A DNA stretch of 64,000 nucleotides. It comes from Vulcanimicrobiota bacterium (GTDB lineage: Bacteria; Vulcanimicrobiota; Vulcanimicrobiia; Vulcanimicrobiales; Vulcanimicrobiaceae). A program made the position numbers and the translations under genes. The stretch spans positions 744,001-808,000 of the forward strand of contig PMSI01000003.1 in assembly GCA_003168375.1 (NCBI GenBank). Reading direction: 5' to 3'. Under the pieces are notes generated by a model that saw nothing but the letters and a program-made list of their open reading frames with translations, did not search any database and was not told the origin of the DNA. Shown piece by piece: positions 26,601 through 35,566 of this stretch; position 1 is the stretch's first letter, and each line of letters begins with the position of its first letter.

Positions 26601-28687
26601 GCGAATCGGTGACCTACGGCTACGACGAACACGGCCGCGTGCTCACGGAAACGTACGGCGGCGACAGCGGGCGGACCGCGAACGAGACCTATCAGTTCGA
26701 TCCGAACGGACGCGCGGTTGCGATTGCGTCAAGCCAGTTCGGCGCGCAGCAGAATACCTTCGATTCGGACGGACGGCTGACGCGCGTAACGGAGCCAGGT
26801 GGTGGCGGCGTCACCGATCCCGCTCAGATCGGTTACTCGTATTATGCCGACGGAAAGCGGTCGGCCGTCTCGGTCACGTCGCCGACATTCAATCAGGTGA
26901 ATGCGATCGCATACAGCTATCGTGCCGACGGCCTCGTCCAAACACTGACGAATAATGCCTTCGCGGCCGGAACCTGGCAGAAGACCTACACGGACGCCGG
27001 CCGGCCAATCGCGGCGACAGGAGCGGACGCGCAGCACCTCTCGTACGATAACAGTGGACAGCTTCAAAATTTCACCCTTGGAACTGCCACGATGAACTAC
27101 ACCCATGACCCTGAGGGGAGCCCGCTCACTGAGGTCATTCCGGTACCGATTCCCGCGGAGACCGAGACGCTTAACTACACGTACAATGTGCGCGGAGAGT
27201 TGGTCGACTCGATTTATACGCCGAACAGTGGCTTGGTTTTCCCGCACTATCGAAGCGACACAGGCGGCGGTTGCGCCACTCGCGCGAGCATTCCGCTCGA
27301 CGGATCCTACGTTCCAGGAACGACGCCGCCGGATCCTCTGGTCGATTCGCGCACATGCGCGACCGTATCCAACGGAATGATGGGGTCGGTCGACTACAAC
27401 ACGTCGTTGTTTCCGAGCGGCTCCACCGGCGCGTTCACCTTCGACACCGCCGGGCGCCTCTCAACCAAGGTCCAAACGATAAGCATCTTTACGGCCCCCG
27501 ATCCGACCGGAACGGGAAACAAACAGGGCGGCGGCGTCCCGGGATCTGACATAACGACGCAGACCACGACCAATACGCTCTACGATGCTGAGAACCACAC
27601 GGTTTCCCGCTGGGGAACGCAGGTTCGTACGAAGACCAACCCGGACACCGGGTCGAGCACTACGACGACGACGACGCGTATTCCGGGAGCCATGACCCTC
27701 GGCTGGGGTCCGAACGGACATCCCGCGCTCGCGTGGGGCGGCACGGCGGCCTCGGTGACGCTCCACTGGGACGGCGACATCGTGCTCTTCGTCACGGACG
27801 CTTCAGGAAACGTCGTGGACTTCAAAGTGGGGTTGGACGGTGAGGTCACACCTCGCGATACTCAATGGAACGGACTTACCGCCTATGCACGTGATGCTGC
27901 CGGTGTCGTCATCGGCGGAACCACCATCAACGGCACGTCCGGGCTCGTACCCATGGACCCGTCGGACGGCTCAATGGTCCCCGGCACCGGCCCCACCCCT
28001 GGTTATGTGAATTCCGCCTCGGCCGTCGCGAAGTATACGCGCGCAGACGGCTTCCAGATCGGCGACATCGAGATCAACGGCGTCCGCGCCTTCGATCCCG
28101 CCCTCGGCAGTTGGACGACGCCCGACGCCTTCGAAGGCGACATCCACGACCCATCTTCCCAGCAGAAGTACATGTGGAACCGCGGCAACCCGGTCGACTA
28201 TAGCGATCCGTCGGGCTACAGCCCTGCGGGCGACGCCTTTATGGCTGTTGCAAATTTTGTAGTGCTCGACGACGTGAATACGCTGCGCAGCAAGGATGCG
28301 CCGATGTGGGCAAAGGGTCTGGCGGTTGCAAGTCTCTTGTCGAACTTCTCCGGTCCCGGCAAGGGGGTATCATTGGGTGCAAAGGCTGCGTTGAAAGTGA
28401 CGGAGCACAGCTTCGCGCATGCGGCCGAGAGGCACTTCGTAGAGAACGGCGCGAAGGCGTCCGGCAAATTTGCGCCGGGCACCACGGTATCGGATCTTCA
28501 GCACCTCGTAGAGACCGCGAAGGCGTCGCCCGGTGCGAGTTTCTCAACGTCGAAGGGGAACGTCATCATGGAGTACAATTTTGGATCGCAAATCGGGACG
28601 AGCAATGGAACGTCGTCCTCCACGCTAAGAGCCGTATGGGACGGAAAAACCGGAGACTTCATAACTGCGTTCCCGATCAAGAACTGA
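23669..28687 (+). CDS. RHS-repeat polymorphic toxin
   Basis: A 1672-residue RHS/YD-repeat protein. Order: signal-like N-terminus (ALASVVAVSFVLGQGG), Pro/Ala/Arg-rich linker to about residue 170, a DUF6531-like entry (GTGNLLLQDDDMAVPHKG), many YD repeats (YDSLGNLGYVARPP, FTYDLDGNVATET, YDEHGRVLTETYGG), and the RHS core end YMWNRGNPVDYSDPSGY near residue 1512. RHS cages are known to hold a variable C-terminal toxin. Here that is about 155 residues with TEHSFAHAAERHF and a last segment VWDGKTGDFITAFPIKN, reminiscent of small RNase toxins but not assignable. Start ATG 23669 has GGGGAG upstream. The tip has lower GC than the core. A candidate immunity gene follows 7 bp later. Confidence 0.93.
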   Translation: MSGLFRRALASVVAVSFVLGQGGPELAATGNASPMVRPLNALRLPHTTVAAASPPVRVQVPEPTRPRSRPSAPPVSAIRPKVVQGVRPLNGRHVPGPPMLRPNQIDGVLRAAAAARRHASSADAAINASTVTGGRRIGSPGSAGSRPGAPPATRHAQSLPSDPTASGTGINPWWRYQEESVPGGGRAMVNVGTGNLLLQDDDMAVPHKGIAMAFRRTYNSQGAASVAHQFGSWTSLYGNGWTNTFDAHFLSMSSTVKSIYDIDGARYDYYSPPGNPAGTALTPITPGQHATLVFDGNCGWLWTKKSGTTYYFYGGNPTLWCPWLGTLGGYAGRLYQIIGRNRNTYVTFSYTWDNGDASATGKISTVTAQTESGLSTTLSFADVNGRRLLQQLTFPDNATSVSYYYDSLGNLGYVARPPNNAAGTRPVVAYGYQGVGGDSVMQWVASPRWMGCAGGCGYDGAYLQFLFSGTSAVGSTLNGIYHVAVVNPSIPDGTNTPLQPGYVPQYANVSNYLVEYYTTGVTTPTYRDSDGHMTNWVVDGTGRPTQTQECTASASGGQQCTGTWLLLNESWDANNELVATVDARGYETDFAYDANGNTIAVGEPQTATSLGTFRPTRLYDYDAFNNVTAYCDQTETHQAGADWAGAPAGSDSLCASAAVNVPHWRAAFTYPSYQPYGQLASMTTPLGYTHRLTYSPSQQAGTDFGLPTSVSGDPIVGQFDGTSITPTHTFWYDATGNLGCYSKGNGTWSLRYDSLSRLIAVADPDDTSLNAGSICGKSTGTAGWNTQTAYSYFPDGSKQTAQSPSERAFGVSTSFTYDLDGNVATETQHHGCVPNQACNPGTTQKWYDGADRLVEVALPMDPRSYSSPQVVVDSSKWVTRYWYDLSAGNTVTVTGSSPFRAYGNLYKTQLGYGSSWLDKGGSQFDGLDREVAKYSWDIPNPNSGPWPINNTLETTQLQYDAGSPAALGLLTTKTNPLGESVTYGYDEHGRVLTETYGGDSGRTANETYQFDPNGRAVAIASSQFGAQQNTFDSDGRLTRVTEPGGGGVTDPAQIGYSYYADGKRSAVSVTSPTFNQVNAIAYSYRADGLVQTLTNNAFAAGTWQKTYTDAGRPIAATGADAQHLSYDNSGQLQNFTLGTATMNYTHDPEGSPLTEVIPVPIPAETETLNYTYNVRGELVDSIYTPNSGLVFPHYRSDTGGGCATRASIPLDGSYVPGTTPPDPLVDSRTCATVSNGMMGSVDYNTSLFPSGSTGAFTFDTAGRLSTKVQTISIFTAPDPTGTGNKQGGGVPGSDITTQTTTNTLYDAENHTVSRWGTQVRTKTNPDTGSSTTTTTTRIPGAMTLGWGPNGHPALAWGGTAASVTLHWDGDIVLFVTDASGNVVDFKVGLDGEVTPRDTQWNGLTAYARDAAGVVIGGTTINGTSGLVPMDPSDGSMVPGTGPTPGYVNSASAVAKYTRADGFQIGDIEINGVRAFDPALGSWTTPDAFEGDIHDPSSQQKYMWNRGNPVDYSDPSGYSPAGDAFMAVANFVVLDDVNTLRSKDAPMWAKGLAVASLLSNFSGPGKGVSLGAKAALKVTEHSFAHAAERHFVENGAKASGKFAPGTTVSDLQHLVETAKASPGASFSTSKGNVIMEYNFGSQIGTSNGTSSSTLRAVWDGKTGDFITAFPIKN
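26844..28218 (+). repeat. RHS core segment, donor copy of a 1.37-kb duplication
   Basis: This segment of the intact RHS gene is highly similar at the nucleotide level to 29595-30965. Similarity begins at ATGCCGACGGAAAG and ends at the GGCTAC of the PSGY motif, exactly where the variable toxin begins. Confidence 0.9.
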
Positions 28688-28694
28688 GTGCCAA

Positions 28695-29165
28695 GTGACC
28701 ACTGTGTTTCTTGATTATCGCTACGACGAGCGTTGGCTGAAGCGCGCACCCACCGTAGATGTTTTTAAGTTGTCGCGCGTCGATCTCAGCACGTGGGTAA
28801 TGACGGGTGACCAAATCTTTCTGATCGACGGCCGTGACTTCAGCTACGTAGGATATGGAATTCCCCTGTTGGAGTTTGCAAGAAGCCTCGTGCTTTCCAT
28901 CATTGACCTCGAACGGGGAGCTGAATCAGCGAGCAGTAACCCGCTCGATGTTGAGGACCGGATTAATTTCGTGCGCGATGCGGGCGTCGTCACGGTTTCT
29001 GCCGAGCTGTCGGGGGAAAGCGCAAAAGTTCCACTGACGGATCTCGGTATCGTTGTAAGAGCTTATGCTCGGAGGTTGCTGCTCGATTTCATTGCATCGC
29101 ATCCGAAGGCAGAACAGACTCGTGAACTATGGGAGTGGTATCCGGTTAGGGAAGTAGGCGTTTAG
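28695..29165 (+). CDS. Candidate immunity protein for the first RHS toxin
   Basis: A 156-residue cytoplasmic-looking protein starting at GTG 28695, 7 bp after the toxin stop. It has no signal peptide, is acidic, and has lower GC than the surrounding genome. Motifs include FLDYRYDERWLKRAP near the N-terminus, LIDGRDFSYVGYGIPLLEF in the middle and a C-terminal RRLLLDFIASHPKAEQT helix. I do not recognise the family. The position directly after a variable RHS tip is where cognate immunity genes are normally found; the function is inferred from that alone. Confidence 0.7.
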   Translation: MTTVFLDYRYDERWLKRAPTVDVFKLSRVDLSTWVMTGDQIFLIDGRDFSYVGYGIPLLEFARSLVLSIIDLERGAESASSNPLDVEDRINFVRDAGVVTVSAELSGESAKVPLTDLGIVVRAYARRLLLDFIASHPKAEQTRELWEWYPVREVGV

Positions 29166-29221
29166 AATAGTCTTGGCTTGAGTTAACGCCGTAGCCCGAC
29201 CAACTGGAGTAATTACGGGCG

Positions 29222-29449
29222 CTACACCCGACGCCTAGCCTTCGCGGCTGCAAGCCGAACCGCGTCTTTAAGATAATCCGGGCCGTCGCGGACGCGGTCT
29301 CGGCTGCGGCGGCATGGGCAGCGTTTCAGTGCGCCCGTATCGTCGCGATGGAGGGCGTGACAGCCGTTCTCGTGGTGTGATTCCTCTGCGTGGAGGCAGC
29401 TGCAGAACATCCCACCTGAGCCTAGCTCTCCGCGGATTGTTCGCGTCAT
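29222..29449 (-). CDS. Small Cys/His-rich protein, possibly zinc-binding
   Basis: A 75-residue minus-strand frame between the two RHS modules. It contains a compact CSC, HAEESHHENGCHALHRDD and CPC array that resembles a zinc-ribbon or treble-clef ligand set (FCSCLHAEESHH..C....KRCPC). The C-terminal part is basic (KDAVRLAAAKARRRV). An upstream TTG start at 29515 is possible, but I prefer the ATG at 29449. There is no strong ribosome binding site. The rest of the 29166-29594 interval holds nothing I can support. Confidence 0.4.
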   Translation of the reverse strand: MTRTIRGELGSGGMFCSCLHAEESHHENGCHALHRDDTGALKRCPCRRSRDRVRDGPDYLKDAVRLAAAKARRRV

Positions 29450-29594
29450 ACCGGAAACCGGGTAGCCGAACGTCTGCCATCGGCGAACCGCGCGTTCATC
29501 GGAGTGCCGCGACAACGGCTTGGACGTCGCCGGATTCGCGTACCACCATCACCATGTCGGCCGCCTCGCGCAACGTCGCGAGGAGAGGCGAAGG

Positions 29595-31360
29595 ATGCCG
29601 ACGGAAAGCGCTCGGGGGTATCGGTCACATCGCCGACGTTCAATCAGGCGAACGCGATCGCATACAGCTACCGCGCCGACGGGATCGTTCAAACGCTGAC
29701 CAATAGTGCTTTCGCTGCCGGATCGTGGCTGAAGACGTACACGGACGCCGGCCGACCGATCGCCGCCACAGGCGCGGACGCGCAGCACCGCTCGTACGAC
29801 AACGGTGGACAGCTTCAAAGCTTCACCCTTGGGGCTGCCACGATGACCTACACGCATGATCCCGAGGGAAGCCCGCTCACCGAGGTCATTCCGGTACCGA
29901 TTCCCGCGGAGACCGAGACGCTTAACTACACGTACAATGCGCGCGGAGAGTTGGTCGACTCGATTTATACGCCGAACAGTGGCTTGATTTACCCGCACTA
30001 TCGGAGCGACACAGGCGGCGGCTGCGTCACTCGCGCGAGCATTCCGCTCGACGGATCCTACGTTCCAGGAACGACGCCGCCGGATCCTCTTGTCGATTCA
30101 CGCACCTGCGCGACCGTATCCAACGGAATGATGGGGTCGGTCGACTACAACACGTCGTCGTTTCCCAGCGGCTCCACCGGCGCGTTCACGTTCGACACCG
30201 CCGGGCGCCTCTTGACCAAGATTCAAACGACGAGCACGTTTACCGCACCGGATCCTACCGGCACCGGGAACAAGCAGGGAGGAAGCGTCCCCGGAAGCGC
30301 CATCACGGCGGTGGTCACGACGAATACGCTCTACGATGCAGAGAACCACACGGTCTCTCGACAGGCAACAACGGTGCGCACGAAGACGAAATCTGGACAC
30401 CGGATCGGCCTCCACGACGACGATGACCGGGGCAGCCATGACGCTCGGATGGGGACCGAACGGACATCCAGCGATCGCTTGGGGCGGAACGAGCGCCGCC
30501 GAGACATTGCACTGGGACGGCGACACCGTGCTCTTCGTGACGGACGCCTCGGGGAACGTCGTCGACTTCAAAGTGGGTTTGGACGGCGAGGTCACGCCAC
30601 GCGATACACAATGGAGCGGACTCACCGCCTATGCGCGCGAGCCGCCGGTGTGATCATTGGCAGCACCAACACCAATGGCACATCCGGGCTCATGCCCATG
30701 GACCCATCGGACGGCACGATGGTCCCCGGAACGGGCGCAAGCCCAGGCTACGTGAGCTCCTCGATGCCCATCATGCCATATACTCGCCCGGACGGCTTCA
30801 CGATCGGCGACATCCAGATCAACGGCGTACGCGCTTTCGACCCAGCCCTCGGCAGCTGGACGACGCCCGACGCCTTCGAAGGCGACATCCACGACCCGGC
30901 TTCGCAGCAGAAATACATGTGGAACCGCGGCAATCCGGTCGACTACAGCGATCCCAGCGGCTACTGCGTTACTGCTCAATCCCTTCCACTCTGCATTTGG
31001 GCAGGCGCCCAGGCCGCCGCGACCAGCGTGGGCGGCGCGGTCATTTTGGTCCTGGGATTGGCCGGAGATTCGCCGCAGCAACCGATTGATCAAGTACTTC
31101 TAGCAGCCAACAAGGCAAAACTTGACTCTATCGACAGCTGGCGAAAGCAGATACAGAAACACCAGGATAAGATCAGGGGATCCACAGCTCCAAACGAGGC
31201 GGGACTGCGTGATCACTGGCGCCGTGAGATCGAGAACTTTCGCAAGCAGATTGATGAGGCATACAAACAACTCGACAAGAACAAGAGGGATAAGAGAACC
31301 GAGCAGAACATGCGACCAGGTGACGACTCCGCCGATGAAGGAGGGAAGGAGAAACAATGA
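29595..31360 (+). pseudogene. Orphan RHS tip with a second C-terminal domain; core frameshifted twice
   Basis: Begins abruptly at the point of homology with the first RHS gene and has no N-terminus, signal sequence or start codon with a ribosome binding site. Compared with the intact copy, one extra base near 30388 shifts the frame and one missing base near 30640 restores it, so about 80 residues (including the AMTLGWGPNGHP block) are read out of frame. After the PSGY motif comes a different tip: a hydrophobic segment (GGAVILVLGLAG), then a charged helical region with KHQDKIRG and LRDHWRREIENFRKQIDEA. The tip stays open and overlaps the next gene as ATGA. Such orphan tips are thought to be silent cassettes that recombine with the main RHS gene. 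Confidence 0.85.
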
Positions 31361-31857
31361 CCGTTCGGCCTCGCAAACTCGAGGCGGCGCCGGGGGGCAT
31401 TCCCGTATTTACCGCTGTGGTGCCCGACTTCACCGTTCTTCCGGTCGTCGTTAGTCCAATCAATCGCGGTCCTTTTGGACTTTATCTTGCGACAGACGAC
31501 GGCGACGCGGGCGCGGTCGACCGTCGCGCTGTCGCTAAGAGCCTGATATTTCAAGGGTGTCGAAGCTTCTGGTTCTGTGGCGATGGCGCGGCATCGTGGG
31601 AGGACGCTACCGACGATGCGGCCGTTGCGATCTATGCAATGGCAAAAGATCAAGCGCGAACTGTCCCGCATGATCTTTACGCGAGCGCTGGAGCGCCCGG
31701 TGGGATTACGACGGCCGCCGGAACACTTCGCGAAGTTGTACATTTCTTTCACTACGATGATCGGCTGCCGCCGTATGGCCCACTTACCGCGCGGATCTTC
31801 GTCACGCGATCCCCGGAACTCGAGAGCCGTGTCTTTGCTGGGTTGACCATACAATGA
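31357..31857 (+). CDS. Candidate immunity protein for the orphan RHS tip
   Basis: A 166-residue protein whose ATG overlaps the stop of the orphan tip (ATGA), an arrangement that couples translation. It has no signal peptide. The sequence includes FTAVVPDFTVLPVVVSPINRGPFGLYLATDDGD, a Cys-containing GCRSFWFCGDGAASWED and a C-terminal RIFVTRSPELESRVF strand. It is unrelated to the first candidate immunity protein, as expected if each protects against a different toxin. Function inferred from position only. Confidence 0.68.
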   Translation: MTVRPRKLEAAPGGIPVFTAVVPDFTVLPVVVSPINRGPFGLYLATDDGDAGAVDRRAVAKSLIFQGCRSFWFCGDGAASWEDATDDAAVAIYAMAKDQARTVPHDLYASAGAPGGITTAAGTLREVVHFFHYDDRLPPYGPLTARIFVTRSPELESRVFAGLTIQ

Positions 31858-31986
31858 GGTCGGAATAGATTCGCCCAAGCTCCTAGAAACAGACTTCAAC
31901 ATCGGGGGTCGCGGCAGGTCCGTTGGCGGAGCCGCCGTTGGTGAGCGCGGGTGGACTCTGCCGCAATCGCGGGGAACGAGTCGGCC

Positions 31987-32247
31987 ATGAGCGATACCGG
32001 TCAGCCTGACGTTCCCCACCCTCCGTACGACGAGTTGCGCGCCGCCGCCGGCGACGACCCTCGTGCGGCAGGGTCGGTCGATGCGCTGAAGGCCGAGCTG
32101 CATTCGAACGAGCCGGACCCGGCGGCGGTCGAGGAGCACACGAACGTGCTGCGCGCCATTCCGGTGCTCGAAGCCCGGATCGCGAACTGGTGGGACGACC
32201 CGGACACCCAGCGCTGGGTCAAAGCGATCACGGATTCGGGCTTATAA
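31987..32247 (+). CDS. Small hypothetical protein, 86 residues
   Basis: A soluble acidic protein starting at ATG 31987 ([13 protein letters not shown]). The body is mainly helical: [51 protein letters not shown]. The DELR...LKAEL...VLEARI pattern suggests a short helical bundle. I do not recognise the family. Its last 20 bp overlap the tail of the convergent gene at 32228-32746. An upstream in-frame ATG at 31951 is less likely. Confidence 0.65.
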   Translation: MSDTGQPDVPHPPYDELRAAAGDDPRAAGSVDALKAELHSNEPDPAAVEEHTNVLRAIPVLEARIANWWDDPDTQRWVKAITDSGL

Positions 32248-32746
32248 GCGTCGAGGGCACGGCCGGTGCGACGACCGGGATCGGCGTGCGCCGCGGCCGC
32301 GGCGAACCGGTGGCGATGGTCCGCGGCGTCGGCGGCGCCGGCTCCGGCGTGAACACGGTCGTCGGCGCGACGCGAGGCGCGGCCGGATCGAACGGCGGCA
32401 GCGTCCGCACGACGATCGGTCCCCCGAAGGCCAATGCGAGCGTTTTGGCCGCGCCGTCCCATCCGACGTGCGTGGCACCGAGACAGCGCGCCAGCGGTGC
32501 CAGAATGATCAGCGCCGGGTCGCTGCCCGGCAACGGCCGCGCGATGCACGCGCGCTCGCCACGGCGCGCGGTGACCGTGCCGCCGGCGGAGAGCTCGACC
32601 CGGTCGGCGATGCGCGCGACCAGCTCGAGCGGCGCAACGACCCGCCCCTCTCGCAGCGATGCCGGAGGCACGCTGGGAACGAACGAGCCGTCCACCAAGA
32701 CGGTGACGAGCGCGACCAGCGCGACGGGGAGGTGAAGCGGCGTCAT
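32228..32746 (-). CDS. Secreted protein with copper-amine-oxidase-N/stalk-like domain
   Basis: About 172 residues. A signal sequence ([19 protein letters not shown]) is followed by a region resembling the Cu_amine_oxidN1/stalk domain, with [27 protein letters not shown] and [28 protein letters not shown]. These are the usual 'two beta-repeat' elements of that fold, usually found in extracytoplasmic proteins. The C-terminal third is low-complexity Pro/Thr/Arg. ATG 32746 was chosen because the signal peptide then starts the protein. It is divergent from the YihY gene, whose ATG I place at 32769 to avoid overlapping start codons. Confidence 0.65.
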   Translation of the reverse strand: MTPLHLPVALVALVTVLVDGSFVPSVPPASLREGRVVAPLELVARIADRVELSAGGTVTARRGERACIARPLPGSDPALIILAPLARCLGATHVGWDGAAKTLALAFGGPIVVRTLPPFDPAAPRVAPTTVFTPEPAPPTPRTIATGSPRPRRTPIPVVAPAVPSTLISPNP

Positions 32747-32768
32747 GGCTGAGTCACGAAGGGGAGTG

Positions 32769-33596
32769 ATGGCGCGGGTCGTCCGCGTGTTTCGCGCGGC
32801 GGGGCTGCGGTTCTCGGCGGAAGGCGCCGCGTTCATGGCGCAAGCGATCGCGTTCACCGCGCTGTTCTCGCTGGTTCCGCTGACGCTGCTCTGCGTCTCG
32901 ATGCTCGCCTTCATCTACGGCACCGACGAAGGGATGGCGCGCGCGAACGCCGCGATTCAGGCCTACGCACCCGCGCTCGGCGACTTGCTCTCGACCAACG
33001 TCGCCTCGGTGGTGAAGCTGCGCGGTATCAGCGGGATCATCGGCCTGATCGGGCTCGCCTGGTCCGGCAAGAACCTGTTTCAAGCACTCACCTATGCGCT
33101 GAACCGGTCGCTTGGGATTACGCGCTACCGGCACATCGTGTGGGACGTCGCGATCGCGCTCACCCTTGTGCCCGTCGCGGGGGTGATCCTCATCGTGGCG
33201 ACCGTACTCCCCGTCGTCATCACGCTGTTCGTGCAGTTCGCCGGGCTAGAATCCCTGCGCTGGGCACCGCAGATCGCGTTGTACGGCGGCTCCGCGGCGC
33301 TCGTGTTCCTCGTCTCCGCCCTCCTGTACGCGTACCTCCCGAACCGGCGCCCGCGCTGGAGCGCCGTGTTCCCCGGCGCGTTGACGTGCGCGCTCGGATA
33401 CTCGCTCGCGCAGATCGCGTTCGCCGTGTACACGAGCTACGCGGCGAACGCGTTTCAGGTCTATGGTGCGCTGTCGGCGCTGTTCGTGCTGCTGCTGTGG
33501 CTCGACCTCATCGGCGTCGTCTTTCTGTTCGGTGCCTTCGTGACGGCCGCATGGGAAAAGGAGAGCGAGTCCGGCGCCCTCCCGCTCGCCTCGTAA
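32769..33596 (+). CDS. YihY/BrkB family inner-membrane protein
   Basis: A 275-residue polytopic membrane protein with six predicted helices. [30 protein letters not shown] near the N-terminus and the [15 protein letters not shown] and [23 protein letters not shown] blocks match the YihY/virulence factor BrkB family. The family was once misannotated as ribonuclease BN; its transport or envelope role is not settled. I chose ATG 32769 because GAAGGGGAG sits 5 nt upstream; an ATG at 32745 would overlap the start codon of the divergent gene. Confidence 0.9.
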   Translation: MARVVRVFRAAGLRFSAEGAAFMAQAIAFTALFSLVPLTLLCVSMLAFIYGTDEGMARANAAIQAYAPALGDLLSTNVASVVKLRGISGIIGLIGLAWSGKNLFQALTYALNRSLGITRYRHIVWDVAIALTLVPVAGVILIVATVLPVVITLFVQFAGLESLRWAPQIALYGGSAALVFLVSALLYAYLPNRRPRWSAVFPGALTCALGYSLAQIAFAVYTSYAANAFQVYGALSALFVLLLWLDLIGVVFLFGAFVTAAWEKESESGALPLAS

Positions 33597-33629
33597 GGGA
33601 TCGCCTCCACCCCGGCCGAACGCGACCTC

Positions 33630-34712
33630 GTGCGTCGCTTCCTCGCCGTCGTCCTCGTCGCGTTCCTCGGGCTGCCGCCGCTCGCGGCAGCGCCGGAAAC
33701 GTTCTCCGTCAAAGCGCGGGCGATCGTCTACCCGTTCACGGCGACGGGAAGCTCGGTCGACCGCGAGGCCAGCTCCCGGCTGGCGACGATCATCGCGACG
33801 CGGATGGCCGAGACCGGTCTGGTAACGGTGATCCCGCCACCGCCGGCGACCGAGCGCAAGGACTTTCTTTCGGTTGCCCGCGCGCAAAATGCCGACTACT
33901 ACGTCGCCGGGTTCATCTCGCCGCTCGGGAACGGCGTCTCGCTGGTGGAGCAGCTCGTGAGCACCGCGACCGGAATCGTGGTCTTCAGCCAGTCCACCCA
34001 GCTGAGCACCTACGCCGAGGCGGCGGCACAGGGCGACGACCTCGCACAGTTCATCGCGCGCCACGCGAACCGGGCGTTCGCGTCGATCGGCACGCCGCCG
34101 CCGCAGGCGAGCCCGACGCCGGCGCCGAGCAGCGGCCCCGAGGCGAACCTCGGCAAGATCTTCGGCCGCCGCAAGAAGGCCGCCGCTACGGCGACGCCAA
34201 GCGCCTCGCCGAAGCCGGTCGCGGCCGCCACCGAGCCTGCCGCCGCGCTGCTGAACGTCGCGACCCCCGCGCCGGCCCGGCCGACCCCCGCACCGACCCC
34301 CGCACCGACCCCGAAGGCCGTCGCCGCCGTACCGGTCGCCGCAGGCGGCACCGAGCACTACGCGGTACTCGGCATTGAGGGGCCGGCCGACGCAGCGCTG
34401 CGCGAGCACGCAGCGGAGCGGCTCGCGGCGCATGCGCACGCCGAGCGGGCGGCGAGCACGATCGCAGCGTGCGGGGCGCAGCCGATCCGTGCGGTGCTCA
34501 GCGGGATCCTCGCGGTGCGGCCGGACCCGCAGTTCGGCGGCGCGAGCGCGACCTTCGAGCTGGACGCGACCGATTGCAGCGGCAAGGTGGTGTGGCGGGA
34601 GAGCTTCACCCGCGACGCAGGCGGCGCGCAAGGGACGCAGATCGCGACCGAACGCGCGGTGGACGCGGCGATCGGCGCTTACCTGAACCCGCCACGCCCG
34701 AAGCACCGTTAG
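33630..34712 (+). CDS. Secreted hypothetical protein with a TolB-N-like domain and a Pro/Ala linker
   Basis: A 360-residue exported protein starting at GTG 33630. After the signal peptide (FLAVVLVAFLGLPPLAA) comes a domain of about 130 residues, ARAIVYPFTATGSSVDREASSRLATIIATRM, resembling the TolB N-terminal/FlgT-like fold used by envelope proteins. Then comes a linker (about 155-235) of Pro-Thr-Ala repeats (PTPAPTPAPTPK), and a second alpha/beta domain with a Cys pair (TIAACGAQP, DATDCSGK). The C-terminal domain has a similar alpha/beta outline to the first. Function unknown. It lies 33 bp downstream of yihY. Confidence 0.72.
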   Translation: MRRFLAVVLVAFLGLPPLAAAPETFSVKARAIVYPFTATGSSVDREASSRLATIIATRMAETGLVTVIPPPPATERKDFLSVARAQNADYYVAGFISPLGNGVSLVEQLVSTATGIVVFSQSTQLSTYAEAAAQGDDLAQFIARHANRAFASIGTPPPQASPTPAPSSGPEANLGKIFGRRKKAAATATPSASPKPVAAATEPAAALLNVATPAPARPTPAPTPAPTPKAVAAVPVAAGGTEHYAVLGIEGPADAALREHAAERLAAHAHAERAASTIAACGAQPIRAVLSGILAVRPDPQFGGASATFELDATDCSGKVVWRESFTRDAGGAQGTQIATERAVDAAIGAYLNPPRPKHR

Positions 34713-34750
34713 CCGCGGGAGCAGGGGCGGGAAGCGCGAAACTCCCGAGC

Positions 34751-35566
34751 ATGGATATTCGTCGCCGCGCCTCGGGCGTTGCGCTCGCGGCTGTCCTTGT
34801 GGTCACGGCCGCCCCCGCGCGTACCGTCCTGGCTCAAACCGTCTCCGCGCCGCCTCCGACCACCGAAGAGCAGCGCAACGCTGCGATCGTTCGACCGCTC
34901 GTCGAGATCGGACGGGTCCGGGCGCGCACCCCCTATTGCGCGGCGCTCGCGAGCGCGCGCCCGGGAATCGACGCTGCGATCGCGTTCGAGTACCAGGCAC
35001 CGGTCCTCGCCTCCGACATCAAGCACTGGCGGTACGACTCCGCGCTGCACAGGCATCTCATCCTGAAGAAAACCGAGGCCGACCTCAAGGTTCTGTACGA
35101 CCTCTCCCTGCTCGGCCGCGCCGAGGTTCGCGCCTTGCGAATCGCCGCTGACGCCGACGGCGTCGACGACCAGAAGCGTAGCGAGATGCTCGCGCTCGCC
35201 AATGCGGTCGACGGCGCGAAAGCGCGCCAGAAAGAGCTGACGAAAACGATCGCGCGCTCCGTCGGCATCTACGCGGAAGCGCCGGTCTACACCATCGCGT
35301 CGAGCGCCGAGGACGACATTCGGTCGTCCAACCCGTTCAACGGCTCGGCGTGGTCGCCCGGCTCTACCTCCGGTGCCACTCGCTCCGACGCGACGCCCGC
35401 GCCCAGCGAGTACTCGCTGCTGCACCCCGACGCGCTGCAGCAGCACGGGCTGACGCAAACCCTGTTCAACAACTTCGCCGGCGAGCACTTCATTCGCCAA
35501 GACATGGAAGTCGCGGCGCAGCATGCGCAGACCGCGATGCAGCTCGGCGGCTGCAGCTCGACTTAA
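34751..35566 (+). CDS. Secreted hypothetical helical protein
   Basis: A 271-residue protein with a signal peptide (GVALAAVLVVTAAPARTVLA). The mature part is mostly helical, with DSALHRHLILKKTEADLKVLYDLSLLGRAEVRALRIAADADGV in the middle and a cysteine near each end (TPYCAALA, GGCSST). It contains a Ser/Gly/Pro-rich loop at about 190-215. No family recognised. It follows the previous secreted protein by 38 bp on the same strand and may be co-transcribed. Its TAA stop and the stop of convergent rimM share the palindrome TTAA. Confidence 0.75.
   Translation: MDIRRRASGVALAAVLVVTAAPARTVLAQTVSAPPPTTEEQRNAAIVRPLVEIGRVRARTPYCAALASARPGIDAAIAFEYQAPVLASDIKHWRYDSALHRHLILKKTEADLKVLYDLSLLGRAEVRALRIAADADGVDDQKRSEMLALANAVDGAKARQKELTKTIARSVGIYAEAPVYTIASSAEDDIRSSNPFNGSAWSPGSTSGATRSDATPAPSEYSLLHPDALQQHGLTQTLFNNFAGEHFIRQDMEVAAQHAQTAMQLGGCSST

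Noticed and set aside
32745-32768. ATG 32745 as the yihY start
   Set aside because: It would overlap the start codon of the divergent gene and lacks a ribosome binding site; ATG 32769 has GAAGGGGAG upstream.
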